A DNA stretch of 64,000 bases from an uncultured Christensenellaceae bacterium. GTDB taxonomy: Bacteria > Bacillota > Clostridia > Christensenellales > Christensenellaceae. The stretch spans positions 71,642-135,641 of the forward strand of contig CAJUPM010000002.1 in NCBI GenBank assembly GCA_910588425.1, written 5' to 3'. Shown piece after piece: positions 46,414 to 54,562 of the stretch; positions within the stretch are counted from its first letter, which is position 1; each line of letters begins with the position of its first letter. Under the pieces are notes generated by a model, which saw only the letters and a program-made list of their open reading frames with translations, did no database searches and was not told the origin of the DNA. The position numbers were made by a program, and so were the translations under genes.

Positions 46414-47028
46414 TTATGGCTTGCAGGCCGAGCACGGCTCTTTGCCAGATGCCACGGCCTGCTGGACTGTCATTTCCTGCAAGTTATTTTTGCTTTCAAC
46501 ATAGATGCAATTCGGCCTGTGGTATTTGTCTCCGGACTTGGTAACAACCACCTTCTTACTCGAGAGCATGGTGCTTGAGGAAGTAGGCGCCGGAGATACG
46601 TTGACAACCGGGGCGGTCAATGTGGCCTGTGAATGCCGAAACCCCATGATGCCGAAGGTAATACCGGAAGCCGCAACCAGGCAAGAAAGCACTGCGGCGG
46701 CCAGCATAAACCACCTGCCGCGCTTCCTGGAATAGGTGGAGAGATACGCTTCGGCGAATACATTGGCCTCCCGCTCTTCATCGACACCCAGATTGTCTAA
46801 CTTGTGCTTAAGCTCTATATGTCCAAGCTCATGGGCGAGGAGATATGTCTGGTCTCTGGAAGCAAGGCTCCGATCTATGGCGACCAATTTGGCAGTCGGG
46901 CTTTGGAAAGCGAAAGATTGTTTGCCGTTGGCGTACTCGGTCAGATGGAGCAGACGGAAGGTATTGTCAAGGGATTCGCCGTTCTGCATCTTAACGACGC
47001 GCCATCCATTTTGTTCCAGATATGACAC
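46414..47028 (-). CDS. ImmA/IrrE-type metallopeptidase with membrane helix and Cys-rich tail
   Basis: 204 residues: an N-terminal Zn-peptidase domain with LLAHELGHIELKH (about 65-77), one transmembrane helix (about 105-127) and an outer tail ending DKYHRPNCIYVESK then AVASGKEPCSACKP. The tail has the same YH..NC / A..G..PC.AC pattern as the zinc-ribbon protein at 15983-16555. ImmA-type peptidases cleave repressors of mobile elements; a membrane-anchored version is less usual. The start is GTG 47028; AAGGAG lies 16 bp upstream, and an ATG at 47040 with ideal spacing is out of frame, so a lost base at the N-terminus is possible. Confidence 0.7.
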   Translation of the reverse strand: MSYLEQNGWRVVKMQNGESLDNTFRLLHLTEYANGKQSFAFQSPTAKLVAIDRSLASRDQTYLLAHELGHIELKHKLDNLGVDEEREANVFAEAYLSTYSRKRGRWFMLAAAVLSCLVAASGITFGIMGFRHSQATLTAPVVNVSPAPTSSSTMLSSKKVVVTKSGDKYHRPNCIYVESKNNLQEMTVQQAVASGKEPCSACKP

Positions 47029-47288
47029 GAGCGAATCATGCTCACTCCTTGTATAACATCGGCCGAAATGGTATGTGTTGTTTTTTTAGAAAAATTTACT
47101 TTTGAGTGAATGAGATAAAGGATGTAAATGTGGGAAATTTTCCTTTTTACAATTAGAGTTTGCAGTCATAGAAAAATACAGCAAGGATGTAACGTTTTGG
47201 AAAACTTGGATGCCGCCGCATTGGGGATAGCGCGAAAGCATGGTAGAATAAGGGAAAAGACACCAAAAATCGCAGAGGAGGGAAGGCT

Positions 47289-47999
47289 ATGGAAGAAAAC
47301 AGATGGGAACAGGAAAACAGAGGGATTCCCTGCTTTGAAGGAAATTTGCGTAGCCATATGATCAGCGTTCCACAGTGCCTGCGAAAAGCATCTGGAATCC
47401 GCATTTTTGGCAGAAAAATCAAATCCCTGGCCTTTACGACGGATGTTGCCATCATCCGCAATATCAATACCGATGCGATTATCGCAGTTTACCCCTTTAC
47501 CCCCCAGCCGGCTATCACAAAAGCCATCATGACGGCGGCCGATATGCCGGTCTTCGTCGGCGTGGGCGGCGGCGTTACCAAGGGCGCGCGGGTGATCGAT
47601 TTGGCGCGGGATGCGGAGTTTGTGGGTGCATTTGGGGTTGTGCTCAATGCGCCGACGGAAAATGAGACCATCCGGCAGCTCAAGCAGATTTTGGACATCC
47701 CCGTGGTGATTACGGTGGTATCCGAGCATACGGATATTGCGGGGAGAATCGCGGCGGGAGCGGATATTATCAACGTTTCCGGGGCGGCCAAAACGGCGCA
47801 GATCGTCAAAAAGATACGGGAAACATACCCGGATATTCCGATCATTGCGACGGGCGGGCCCACGGAAGAGAGCATTGAAGCGACGATTGCGGCAGGAGCC
47901 AACGCCATCACCTATACGCCGCCCAGCAACGGCGAACTTTTCGCGATCAGCATGCGCAAATACCGCGAGGCGGCAGAACAAGAGGCAGAGCAGAAATAA
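47289..47999 (+). CDS. TIM-barrel phosphate-binding protein, putative hydrolase
   Basis: 236 residues, (beta/alpha)8-like, with FVGVGGGVTKGARVIDLA, VGAFGVVLNAPTENETI, the GADIINVSGAA strand and the phosphate-binding ATGGPTEESIEATIAAGA loop. Relatives are annotated only as hydrolase and resemble NanE/ThiG-type barrels. Substrate unknown. Start ATG 47289 has GAGGAGGGAAGG. It is the first core-type gene after the island. Confidence 0.65.
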   Translation: MEENRWEQENRGIPCFEGNLRSHMISVPQCLRKASGIRIFGRKIKSLAFTTDVAIIRNINTDAIIAVYPFTPQPAITKAIMTAADMPVFVGVGGGVTKGARVIDLARDAEFVGAFGVVLNAPTENETIRQLKQILDIPVVITVVSEHTDIAGRIAAGADIINVSGAAKTAQIVKKIRETYPDIPIIATGGPTEESIEATIAAGANAITYTPPSNGELFAISMRKYREAAEQEAEQK

Positions 48000-48004
48000 G
48001 GATG

Positions 48005-48028
48005 AGCAGCGAGATTTCGCTGCTTTTT
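48005..48028 (+). terminator. Small hairpin between the barrel and nucleotidyltransferase genes
   Basis: Stem AGCAGCGA/TCGCTGCT plus TTTTT in a 43-bp gap; a terminator or attenuator. Confidence 0.7.
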
Positions 48029-48042
48029 AGACGGAGGAGAAT

Positions 48043-48714
48043 ATGACAGAGCAGACAAAGCAGTGGTGCGGGGCGTTTCAGAGGGCGATTTTAGAGCTGT
48101 TCCCGGGGCGCGTTGCCTTTTTGGGGATTCAGGGCAGCCATCGCCGGGGTGAGGAGACAGAGCAAAGCGATATTGATATGGTCGTAATTCTGGATGAACT
48201 GGGCGCGGAGGACTTGCGGGCCTATCGGCAGATGGTAGAAAAGATGCCGGAGCGGGAAAAAATGTGCGGCTTCGTCTCGGGGAGAAGCGAACTGGCGCAT
48301 TGGCCCAGAGCGGATCTGTTTCAGTTTTATTATGATACCCAGCCCATTTTAGGGGATTTATGCGAGCTGTTTCCAAAGCCTGGGCGGGAGGAAGCGCAGG
48401 AGGCGCTGAAAATCGGCGCGGCAAATCTCTATCATGCCGCCTGCCATTGCTATCTTTTTGAAGAGGGAAAGGCGCAGACTTTGGCGATGCTCTATAAGGG
48501 AGCTTTCTTTTTGCTGCAAGCAGACGCTTTTTGCAGGGATCAGGTTTATTATGACAGCAAGCAGACGCTTGCGCAGGCGCTTTCCGGGGAAGAGGCATGG
48601 CTATTTGGGCGGTGCATGAACAGAGAGGCCATTGCAGATGCCCAGGGGCAGGAGTTGGAGGAGCTGTTTATGCGGCTTATCGCCTGGTGTGCGAAGAAGA
48701 TGGCAGAGCGATAG
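48043..48714 (+). CDS. MNT-type nucleotidyltransferase-domain protein
   Basis: 223 residues. The N-terminal nucleotidyltransferase core is seen in GSHRRGEETEQSDIDMVVIL (Gly-Ser, then Asp-x-Asp), followed by a helical half. Members include aminoglycoside nucleotidyltransferases and MNT antitoxins; there is no HEPN partner next to it. Substrate unknown. The start ATG 48043 has GGAGGAG. Confidence 0.75.
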   Translation: MTEQTKQWCGAFQRAILELFPGRVAFLGIQGSHRRGEETEQSDIDMVVILDELGAEDLRAYRQMVEKMPEREKMCGFVSGRSELAHWPRADLFQFYYDTQPILGDLCELFPKPGREEAQEALKIGAANLYHAACHCYLFEEGKAQTLAMLYKGAFFLLQADAFCRDQVYYDSKQTLAQALSGEEAWLFGRCMNREAIADAQGQELEELFMRLIAWCAKKMAER

Positions 48715-48737
48715 AATAGGGTGGCAAAAAAGCGCAG

Positions 48738-48769
48738 AAAAGCGCCGCAGTAAAGATGCGGCGCTTTTT
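48738..48769. terminator. Terminator between convergent genes
   Basis: Stem AAAAGCGCCGCA/TGCGGCGCTTTT between the nucleotidyltransferase (+) and a small membrane gene (-). Confidence 0.9.
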
Positions 48770-48778
48770 CATCGTGCT

Positions 48779-49099
48779 TCAGCTTATCTTTTTGCGGGAA
48801 CATCGCTGTGTTTTTCCGCTGTGGGAAAAGCGGGCACTTTTTTTGCGGACAGATGTTTCCGGCTCGGCAGGATATTCGCTCTCGTATGCATCGAAGTGTG
48901 CCAGCGCCAAAGCGGCCAGAACAGCGGCGATTGTGCAGCCCCAAAAGGCCCCTAAAAAATGAAAAAGCCCTGCGAAAACCGGAGGAACCAAGCAGCAGCC
49001 CAAACAGAAGAAAGCGGCGCCTCTGCCGTAGCGGCCGCCCTGCGCGCCGCGCAGGAAGCTTTCCAGAAATCTATGCAAAACCGAATAACGCTTTTTCAT
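48779..49099 (-). CDS. Small hypothetical membrane protein
   Basis: 106 residues with a basic N-terminus (MKKRYSVLHRFLESFLRG), two hydrophobic helices (about 30-70) and a basic, Ser/Lys-rich tail. No family recognised. ATG 49099 has AAAGGATG upstream; ATG 49129 would add ten residues without a site. The frame is supported mainly by its own terminator and the convergent layout. Confidence 0.5.
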   Translation of the reverse strand: MKKRYSVLHRFLESFLRGAQGGRYGRGAAFFCLGCCLVPPVFAGLFHFLGAFWGCTIAAVLAALALAHFDAYESEYPAEPETSVRKKSARFSHSGKTQRCSRKKIS

Positions 49100-49221
49100 G
49101 AAACCACATCCTTTCTCTGTAGTTATCATACCAAAAGGATAGTCCGAAAAAACGGACTATAGAGGTTGAAAGCGTGGGATGTTTATGGTACACTGAAAAA
49201 CAAAGAGGAGGGATGCGAGAC

Positions 49222-50211
49222 ATGGCTAAGGGCCCAAGGCAAAAGATGAAGCTGCTCTATCTGATGAAGATTTTATTGGAGCGCACGGATGAAGAACATT
49301 TGATGACGATTCCGCAGATGGTTGAGGCGCTGGCGGAATACGGAATTGGCGCAGAACGCAAGAGCCTGTACGACGACTTGGAGACACTGCGGACGTTTGG
49401 GCTGGATATTGAATGCCGGCGCAGCAGAAATTTTGGCTATTATGTGGCCAGCAGGACGTTTGAACTGCCCGAGCTCAAGCTGCTGGTAGACGCCGTGCAG
49501 GCATCCAGGTTTATCACGCATAAGAAAAGCGAGCAGCTCATCAAAAAAATAGAGAGCCTGACCAGCGCCGGGCAGGCGCGCCAGCTGGAGCGCCAGGTTT
49601 ATATTTTGAACCGGGTGAAAACCATGAACGAGAGCATTTATTATAATGTCGACGAGATTCACCGGGCAATTTCCGAGGAGCGGCAGATCTCCTTTCTCTA
49701 TTCTGAATACAAGCTGGATAAAAAACTGCATCCGCGCAGAGACGGCGAGCGGTATACCGTCAGTCCGTATCTGCTGCTCTGGAATGACGGCTACTACTAT
49801 CTGGTGGCCTATTATGAGAGGTATGGCGGGCTCTCGCATTTCCGCGTGGATAAAATGGCGAAAATCAGCCTGGAGCCTGAGCGGCGCATCGAGATGGGGC
49901 AAAAGCTGGAGCCGGCAGAATATGCCAACCGGATGTTCGGCATGTTTGGCGGAGATGTGCAGGGCATTGTGATGGAATTTGACGAGAGCCTTGTGGGTGT
50001 CGTGGTAGATCGCTTTGGCAGAGACGTGCCTATTTCCAGCGCAAAAGACGGCAAGTTTACCGCGCATCTCAAAGTCGCGGTCAGCCCAGCCTTTTTCTCC
50101 TGGGTATTTCAGTTTGGAGGCAAGGCGAAAATCATCTCGCCGCCCAGTGTCGCGGCGAAATTGCAGCAGGCCGCAAAAGAAACTTTGCAGCTTTATGAAA
50201 AAAGAGCATAA
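49222..50211 (+). CDS. WYL-domain transcriptional regulator
   Basis: 329 residues: an N-terminal winged helix (LLYLMKILLERTDEEH, then ERKSLYDDLETLRTFGLD) and a WYL domain (about 140-220, with YTVSPYLLLWNDGYYYLVAYYE), then a WCX tail. WYL regulators sense nucleic acid pieces or metabolites and are common near mobile and sugar genes. I chose ATG 49222, nine bases after GAGGAGGG; the ATGs at 49174 and 49213 fit less well. It may control the sugar genes that follow. Confidence 0.85.
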   Translation: MAKGPRQKMKLLYLMKILLERTDEEHLMTIPQMVEALAEYGIGAERKSLYDDLETLRTFGLDIECRRSRNFGYYVASRTFELPELKLLVDAVQASRFITHKKSEQLIKKIESLTSAGQARQLERQVYILNRVKTMNESIYYNVDEIHRAISEERQISFLYSEYKLDKKLHPRRDGERYTVSPYLLLWNDGYYYLVAYYERYGGLSHFRVDKMAKISLEPERRIEMGQKLEPAEYANRMFGMFGGDVQGIVMEFDESLVGVVVDRFGRDVPISSAKDGKFTAHLKVAVSPAFFSWVFQFGGKAKIISPPSVAAKLQQAAKETLQLYEKRA

Positions 50212-50223
50212 ACGCTCTTTTTT
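50198..50223 (+). terminator. Terminator after the WYL gene
   Basis: Stem AAAAAAGAGC/GCTCTTTTTT overlapping the stop codon. Confidence 0.88.
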
Positions 50224-50236
50224 CTCTTTCCAAATA

Positions 50237-50245
50237 TGATATAAT
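50237..50245 (+). promoter_or_regulatory. Extended -10 promoter of the sugar operon
   Basis: TGATATAAT, an extended -10 with perfect TATAAT; the -35 region is the T run of the terminator. Confidence 0.55.
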
Positions 50246-50286
50246 GGGCATACCGAATCTAAAAATGCAAATAGGCGGAGGTTTTT

Positions 50287-51192
50287 ATGAAACTTGGATA
50301 TTTGAGCGCAATTTTGCCGGAGTATCGCTTTGATCAGGTGGTGGACTATGCGGCGCAGCTGGGGCTTAAGGCCGTGGAGCTGGCATGCTGGCCCATGGGA
50401 AAGGCGACGCGGCGGTATGCGGGCGTTACGCATATTGATGCGGATTGCTATGACAAGGGAGCGATTCAGGAAAAGCTGGCCGAGACGGGCATCGAGATCT
50501 CCGGCCTCGGATACTATCCCAACCCGCTGGATCCGGATAAGGAGCAGAGCCGGCTTGCGGTTGCGCATATCAAAAAGCTCCTGAAAGTTGCGGAAGATCT
50601 GGGCGTTCCGGTTCTCAACACGTTTATCGGCAGAGATCCCCGGGCAACTTTGAGCGAGAGCTTCGATGCGTTCCAGAAAATTTGGCCGGATATCATCAAA
50701 GAGGCGGAGGATCGCGGCATCACCGTCTGCATCGAGAACTGCCCCATGTATTTTACGACGGATGAAGAGCCCTGCGGCAAGAACCTCGCCTGCACGCCTG
50801 CGATCTGGCAGGAGATGTTCTCGCGGATTGACAGCAAGAACTTTGCGCTCAACTATGATCCTTCGCACATGATCATCATGCAGATGGACTATACGCCGCC
50901 CATCTATCAGTTTGCGGAAAAAATCCGGCATATTCACATCAAGGATGTGCAGTTCTATCCGGAGAAATATAACCAGGTGGGCTTCTTCGCGCCGCCGCTG
51001 GCATACCACACGCCCAAGCTCCCGGGGCTTGGGGATATCGACTGGGGCAAATTCGTCTCGGCGCTCAACGATATCGGGTATAAGGGCGCGGCCATTTTGG
51101 AGATCGAGGACCGGGCATACGAGGAGACTTTGCAGGATCGGCTGGATTCCATCCGCCTTTCCAAGAACTTTATGAACCAGTATATTTTGTAA
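50287..51192 (+). CDS. Sugar phosphate isomerase/epimerase (xylose isomerase-like TIM barrel)
   Basis: 301 residues of the AP endonuclease 2 fold, starting MKLGYLSAILPEYRFDQVV. Metal ligands are seen in CIENCPMYF, NYDPSHMIIM, IRHIHIKDVQ and the final Glu in ILEIEDRAYEE. Members isomerise or epimerise sugars, inosose or hydroxypyruvate. It forms a pair with the dehydrogenase 12 bp downstream, a standard layout for inositol- or rare-sugar breakdown. Exact substrate unknown. Confidence 0.85.
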   Translation: MKLGYLSAILPEYRFDQVVDYAAQLGLKAVELACWPMGKATRRYAGVTHIDADCYDKGAIQEKLAETGIEISGLGYYPNPLDPDKEQSRLAVAHIKKLLKVAEDLGVPVLNTFIGRDPRATLSESFDAFQKIWPDIIKEAEDRGITVCIENCPMYFTTDEEPCGKNLACTPAIWQEMFSRIDSKNFALNYDPSHMIIMQMDYTPPIYQFAEKIRHIHIKDVQFYPEKYNQVGFFAPPLAYHTPKLPGLGDIDWGKFVSALNDIGYKGAAILEIEDRAYEETLQDRLDSIRLSKNFMNQYIL

Positions 51193-51204
51193 GGAGAGGG
51201 CGCC

Positions 51205-52353
51205 ATGAAGAAGATAAAAGTCGGCGTGATCGGCGGGGGATTTATCGGGCCGGTGCATGTGGAAAGCCTGAGAAGGCTGGGCTATATTGAAGTTGTGGCA
51301 ATCGCGACGACCAACGCGGCCGGGGCGGAGGCGCTGGCGCAGAAGCTCTGCATCCCTAAGGGGTACGGCGATTATATGGAGCTGATCGCGGATGAGCAGG
51401 TGGAGGCGGTGCATATCTGCGCGCCGAATTACCTGCATTATTCCATGGCCAAAGCGGCGATTTTGGCGCATAAGCATGTGGTATGCGATAAGCCGCTGGC
51501 CATGACTTCCGCAGAAGGAGAGGAGCTGCTGGCCCTGGCAGAGAGGGAAGGCGTGGTTGCGGCGGTGAGCTTCAACCTGCGCTACTACCCGCTGCTCCAT
51601 CAGGTGAAGGCCATGATAGACGCGGGAGAGCTGGGCGAGATTTACGCGGTGAACGGCTCATACCAGCAGGATTGGCTGCAGCTTCCCACGGACTACAGCT
51701 GGCGCCTGGAGCCGGAGCAGGCCGGAGAAGCGCGGGCGATTGGCGATATCGGTTCGCACTGGCTGGACGGCGCTGAGTTCATGACTGGCCTGCGCATTGA
51801 AAAGGTCTGCGCCGATTTCGCGACGTTCTTGCCCGTGCGCAAAAAGCCCAAAAAGGCGATCCAGACATTCTCTGTGAAAATGCTCACAAACGACGACTAC
51901 GAGGATATGGAGATTACGACAGAGGATTACGCCTCTGTTCTGCTGCGGTTTGGCGGCGGCGCCCGGGGAACGCTCACGGTCAACCAGGCGGCGGCTGGGC
52001 GCAAAAACCGGCTGTATTATGAGATTTACGGCAGCAAGGCGGGCATTTGCTTTGACGGCGAAATGCCCAACCAGCTCTGGATTGGCAAGCGCACGGGAAA
52101 TAACGAGATCATGATCAAGGATCCTTCCCTGGCAATGCCTCTGGCGCAGGAGATCATGAGCTACCCGGGCGGCCATGCCGAAGGGTTTGGCGATGCCTTC
52201 AAGCAATGCTTCAAGCAGGTTTACGACTATATCCTGGGCGGGCAGCAGGGGGAAAAGCGCTTCCCGACATTCGAAGACGGCGTGCGCGAGATGAAAATTT
52301 CCGAGGCAATCGTCAAATCGGCCAGAGCAATGGCCTGGGGCGAAGTCGAATAG
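51205..52353 (+). CDS. Gfo/Idh/MocA family oxidoreductase
   Basis: 382 residues: Rossmann start KVGVIGGGFIGPVHVESL, the family motif VVCDKPLAM near 95 (EKP in most members), and the C-terminal beta-sheet domain with GDIGSHWLDGAEFM supplying the catalytic His/Asp. It oxidises a sugar or cyclitol with NAD(P). Start ATG 51205 after AAGGAGAGG. Co-transcribed with the isomerase. Confidence 0.88.
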   Translation: MKKIKVGVIGGGFIGPVHVESLRRLGYIEVVAIATTNAAGAEALAQKLCIPKGYGDYMELIADEQVEAVHICAPNYLHYSMAKAAILAHKHVVCDKPLAMTSAEGEELLALAEREGVVAAVSFNLRYYPLLHQVKAMIDAGELGEIYAVNGSYQQDWLQLPTDYSWRLEPEQAGEARAIGDIGSHWLDGAEFMTGLRIEKVCADFATFLPVRKKPKKAIQTFSVKMLTNDDYEDMEITTEDYASVLLRFGGGARGTLTVNQAAAGRKNRLYYEIYGSKAGICFDGEMPNQLWIGKRTGNNEIMIKDPSLAMPLAQEIMSYPGGHAEGFGDAFKQCFKQVYDYILGGQQGEKRFPTFEDGVREMKISEAIVKSARAMAWGEVE

Positions 52354-52359
52354 CATAAC

Positions 52360-52395
52360 AGGAGCTCAGAAGCCGGTGCTTTTGGGCTCCTTTTT
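52360..52395 (+). terminator. Terminator after the sugar operon
   Basis: Imperfect stem AGGAGC...GCTCCT with inner AAGC/GCTT pairs, then TTTTT. Confidence 0.75.
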
Positions 52396-52419
52396 CAAAG
52401 TGGGAAGGGGGCGAATCGC

Positions 52420-53121
52420 GTGGAGCAGGAATACTGCGTGAGGAAAATAGGCGAGAGAACCTGGGCGATTGAGGAAGGTGTCGTCCGCATGTTTCTGATC
52501 GAGGGGGAAGCGCGTGCACTTTTGCTGGACACGGGGTTTGGCAAAGGAAATTTAAAAGAGCTGGTTTCCAGCTTGACACCCAAACCGCTGATTCTGGCGC
52601 TTTCCCATTCGGATCGAGACCACATTGGCGGATGCGGGCAGTTTGAGGGGGAGATCTATCTGCATCCAGCGGAATATGAGTGCTTTTTGCAGAATATGCC
52701 GCAGAACCGGCTGCGCCTCAAGCCTTTATGGGAGGGCGACACCATCGAGCTAGGCGGCAGAAGGCTGGCCGTGCTGCATACTCCGGGGCATACGCCGGGC
52801 AGTATCATGCTGCTGGAGCAGGAAACGGGCGTGCTGTTTTCGGGGGACAGCGTGCAGGAGGGGCCAATTTATATGTTTGGCTCGGGGCGCAACCTGGAGG
52901 CCCTTTGCGCCAGCATGGAGCGATTGGAGAAAAGGAAAGAGGCATTTCAAACCGTGCTGCCCTGCCATGGCAAAATGCCCCTGGGCGCTTCGTATCTTGG
53001 AGAAATCCAAAGAGGGGCGCAGGCGATTTTGAAAGGGGAAATAGAAGGGCAGACGCCCCGAGACAGCGAAATACCATGCAGGGAATATGCCTATGGCAAA
53101 GTAAAATTCTACGCGCCTTAG
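52420..53121 (+). CDS. MBL-fold metallo-hydrolase
   Basis: 233 residues of the metallo-beta-lactamase fold with a variant motif 1, LSHSDRDHIGG (usually HxHxDH; Ser in place of His at the second position), then VLHTPGHTPGSIML, LFSGDSV and VLPCHGKMP. Family includes glyoxalase II-like thioesterases and lactonases. The start is GTG 52420 with GGGAAGGGGG upstream. It may belong functionally to the preceding sugar genes. Confidence 0.8.
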   Translation: MEQEYCVRKIGERTWAIEEGVVRMFLIEGEARALLLDTGFGKGNLKELVSSLTPKPLILALSHSDRDHIGGCGQFEGEIYLHPAEYECFLQNMPQNRLRLKPLWEGDTIELGGRRLAVLHTPGHTPGSIMLLEQETGVLFSGDSVQEGPIYMFGSGRNLEALCASMERLEKRKEAFQTVLPCHGKMPLGASYLGEIQRGAQAILKGEIEGQTPRDSEIPCREYAYGKVKFYAP

Positions 53122-53123
53122 AG

Positions 53124-53168
53124 AAAACGCCTGGCAGGAAATAAGAGCCTGCCAGGCGTTTTGATTTT
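53124..53168 (+). terminator. Terminator after the MBL gene
   Basis: Perfect 15-bp stem AAAACGCCTGGCAGG/CCTGCCAGGCGTTTT. Confidence 0.93.
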
Positions 53169-53357
53169 GAGGGAAAACAGAAGAGCGGGGCGCAGGAAAC
53201 GCCGATGCGTTTTGCCCGTGCGGCAAATTCCTGTGGGAGAGGCTGGCCGCCATGCTAAAGTGCGGTGAGATACGGCGGATCCGGCAGGGTGCTCTGCAAT
53301 TTTTAAAAAGAAAAATACTGCTCTGAAAATCAGAACAGTATTTTCGGCGACAGCCAT

Positions 53358-53433
53358 TGGTGGGAACAATTGGGCTCGAACCAATGACCCTCTGCTTGTA
53401 AGGCAGATGCTCTCCCAGCTGAGCTATGCTCCC
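53358..53433 (-). tRNA. tRNA-Val (anticodon TAC)
   Basis: Minus-strand cloverleaf: acceptor GGGAGCA/TGTTCCC, anticodon arm TCTGC-CTTACAA-GCAGA, encoded CCA. Confidence 0.95.
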
Positions 53434-53482
53434 AAACTCCCCCGCCAACCGCCCGAGGCAGCTGACGAGCAAGCTTTAAAAA

Positions 53483-53557
53483 TGGTGACCCCTAGGAGAA
53501 TCGAACTCCTGTTACCGCCGTGAAAGGGCGATGTCTTGACCGCTTGACCAAGGGGCC
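53483..53557 (-). tRNA. tRNA-Glu (anticodon TTC)
   Basis: Minus-strand cloverleaf: acceptor GGCCCCT/AGGGGTC, anticodon loop CTTTCAC, T loop TTCGATT, encoded CCA. First gene of the Glu-Val pair. Confidence 0.95.
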
Positions 53558-53978
53558 ACAAACGGGACGTATAATATATTAAACAATGACAGAGAAAATG
53601 TCAAGGGGGTTTCCGAAAAATACCGAAATTAAGTTTGAAGGCCGAGTCTTGGAGGAAAATATTTGCCTGCCATGCGTTTTCAAAAGCAAGAGTTCAGAAA
53701 AGATAACTTTTTTGCAGGAAAATGGCGTTTACTTCCGGGGAGAGCCATGATACGCTTAAAATAAAGCAGGGCGCTTTTTTGCAGTCAGCCACCGCCGATA
53801 TAAAAATGGGCCGAAGGGAAGAGAAAGGTTGCAAATATGTGCTCCGGCGATGTATAATAAAGACATTCGGAGAGACGGACAGAATAATAGGGAAGAGGAG
53901 CATTTTGTCTCCGTCTGTTTTGTTTTTCCAGAAGTATCCAATTTATGGCCTTGAGCCAAAAGAAAAGGAGATTTGAAA
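53558..53978. other. Intergenic region with divergent promoters
   Basis: About 420 bp between tRNA-Glu (-) and the first SIS gene (+). It contains TATAAT for the tRNAs near 53569-53574 (minus) and the SIS promoter at 53829-53858. An 84-codon open frame (53722-53976) has no ribosome binding site and runs over the promoter, so I do not call it. The 53860-53940 leader has a TCCGTCT repeat complementary to AGACGGA followed by a T-rich stretch, possibly a weak attenuator. Confidence 0.5.
53829..53858 (+). promoter_or_regulatory. Promoter of the SIS operon
   Basis: TTGCAA, 18-bp spacer, perfect TATAAT. Confidence 0.6.
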
Positions 53979-54536
53979 ATGGATAAGTTGAAGAGAAGAC
54001 AGGAAATGGGCAAAATTAACGCGGAGATTCTGGCCGCAGTTGATCAGAAGCAGATCGACGAGCTGGTAGACGCGATTATTGATGCCAGAAGAATTTTCGT
54101 TTCCGGCTGGGGCAGAGCGGGAAATATCGTCAGAATCTTGGGCATGGATATGTCGCAGCTGGGCATGAATGTGTTCTGCGTCGGCGATAACAACACGCCC
54201 TCTATCCATGAGAGAGATCTGCTGATCATTTTCTCCGGCTCGGGCAATACCAAAACCATCTCCCTCATCTGCCAGCAGGGAAAGGATCACGGCGCGAAAG
54301 TCTGCCTGATCTCGGGCAATGCGGATTCCACCATGGGCAAAATTGCGGATATCAACGTCGTCATCCCGGCGTCGCAGTGGAAAGAAGAGAAGGAAGGCGA
54401 GGAACATTCCGAGATCCGCGGGCTGAATGTTTATCAGGTTGCTTTCATGCTCAACGACTTCATCGAAGAGTGCGTGATGGAGCGCCTTGGCAAGACGTTC
54501 GAGGACGTCCGCGCAAACCACAACAACCTGGAATAA
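53979..54536 (+). CDS. SIS-domain sugar isomerase, 6-phospho-3-hexuloisomerase-like (paralogue 1)
   Basis: 185 residues of a single SIS domain: IFVSGWGRAGNIVRILGMD at about 39-57 (phosphosugar loop), DLLIIFSGSGNTKT near 85, and SGNADSTMGKIADINVVIP. The layout is that of HxlB/PHI (hexulose-6-phosphate to fructose-6-phosphate), but no hexulose-phosphate synthase is next to it, so the real substrate is open. ATG 53979 has AAAAGGAG; a TTG at 53973 is possible. First of three tandem paralogues, all ending NHNNLE. Confidence 0.82.
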   Translation: MDKLKRRQEMGKINAEILAAVDQKQIDELVDAIIDARRIFVSGWGRAGNIVRILGMDMSQLGMNVFCVGDNNTPSIHERDLLIIFSGSGNTKTISLICQQGKDHGAKVCLISGNADSTMGKIADINVVIPASQWKEEKEGEEHSEIRGLNVYQVAFMLNDFIEECVMERLGKTFEDVRANHNNLE

Positions 54537-54562
54537 TCCCACTGCTAAAGGAGAGATAGGCA

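Noticed and set aside
39960..47100. Direct repeat (attL/attR) of a tRNA 3' end bounding the island
   Set aside because: I could not find a second copy of the tRNA-Lys or tRNA-Pro 3' end inside the window by eye.
47128..47361. 77-codon open frame upstream of the TIM-barrel gene
   Set aside because: Overlaps the start of a better supported gene in another frame and lacks a ribosome binding site.
49273..51600. 775-codon open frame antisense to the WYL regulator and sugar isomerase
   Set aside because: It runs opposite two well supported genes, has no ribosome binding site or domain, and is an effect of codon bias in GC-rich genes.
53722..53976. 84-codon open frame before the SIS operon
   Set aside because: No ribosome binding site, covers the promoter and leader, and the translation has no domain character.
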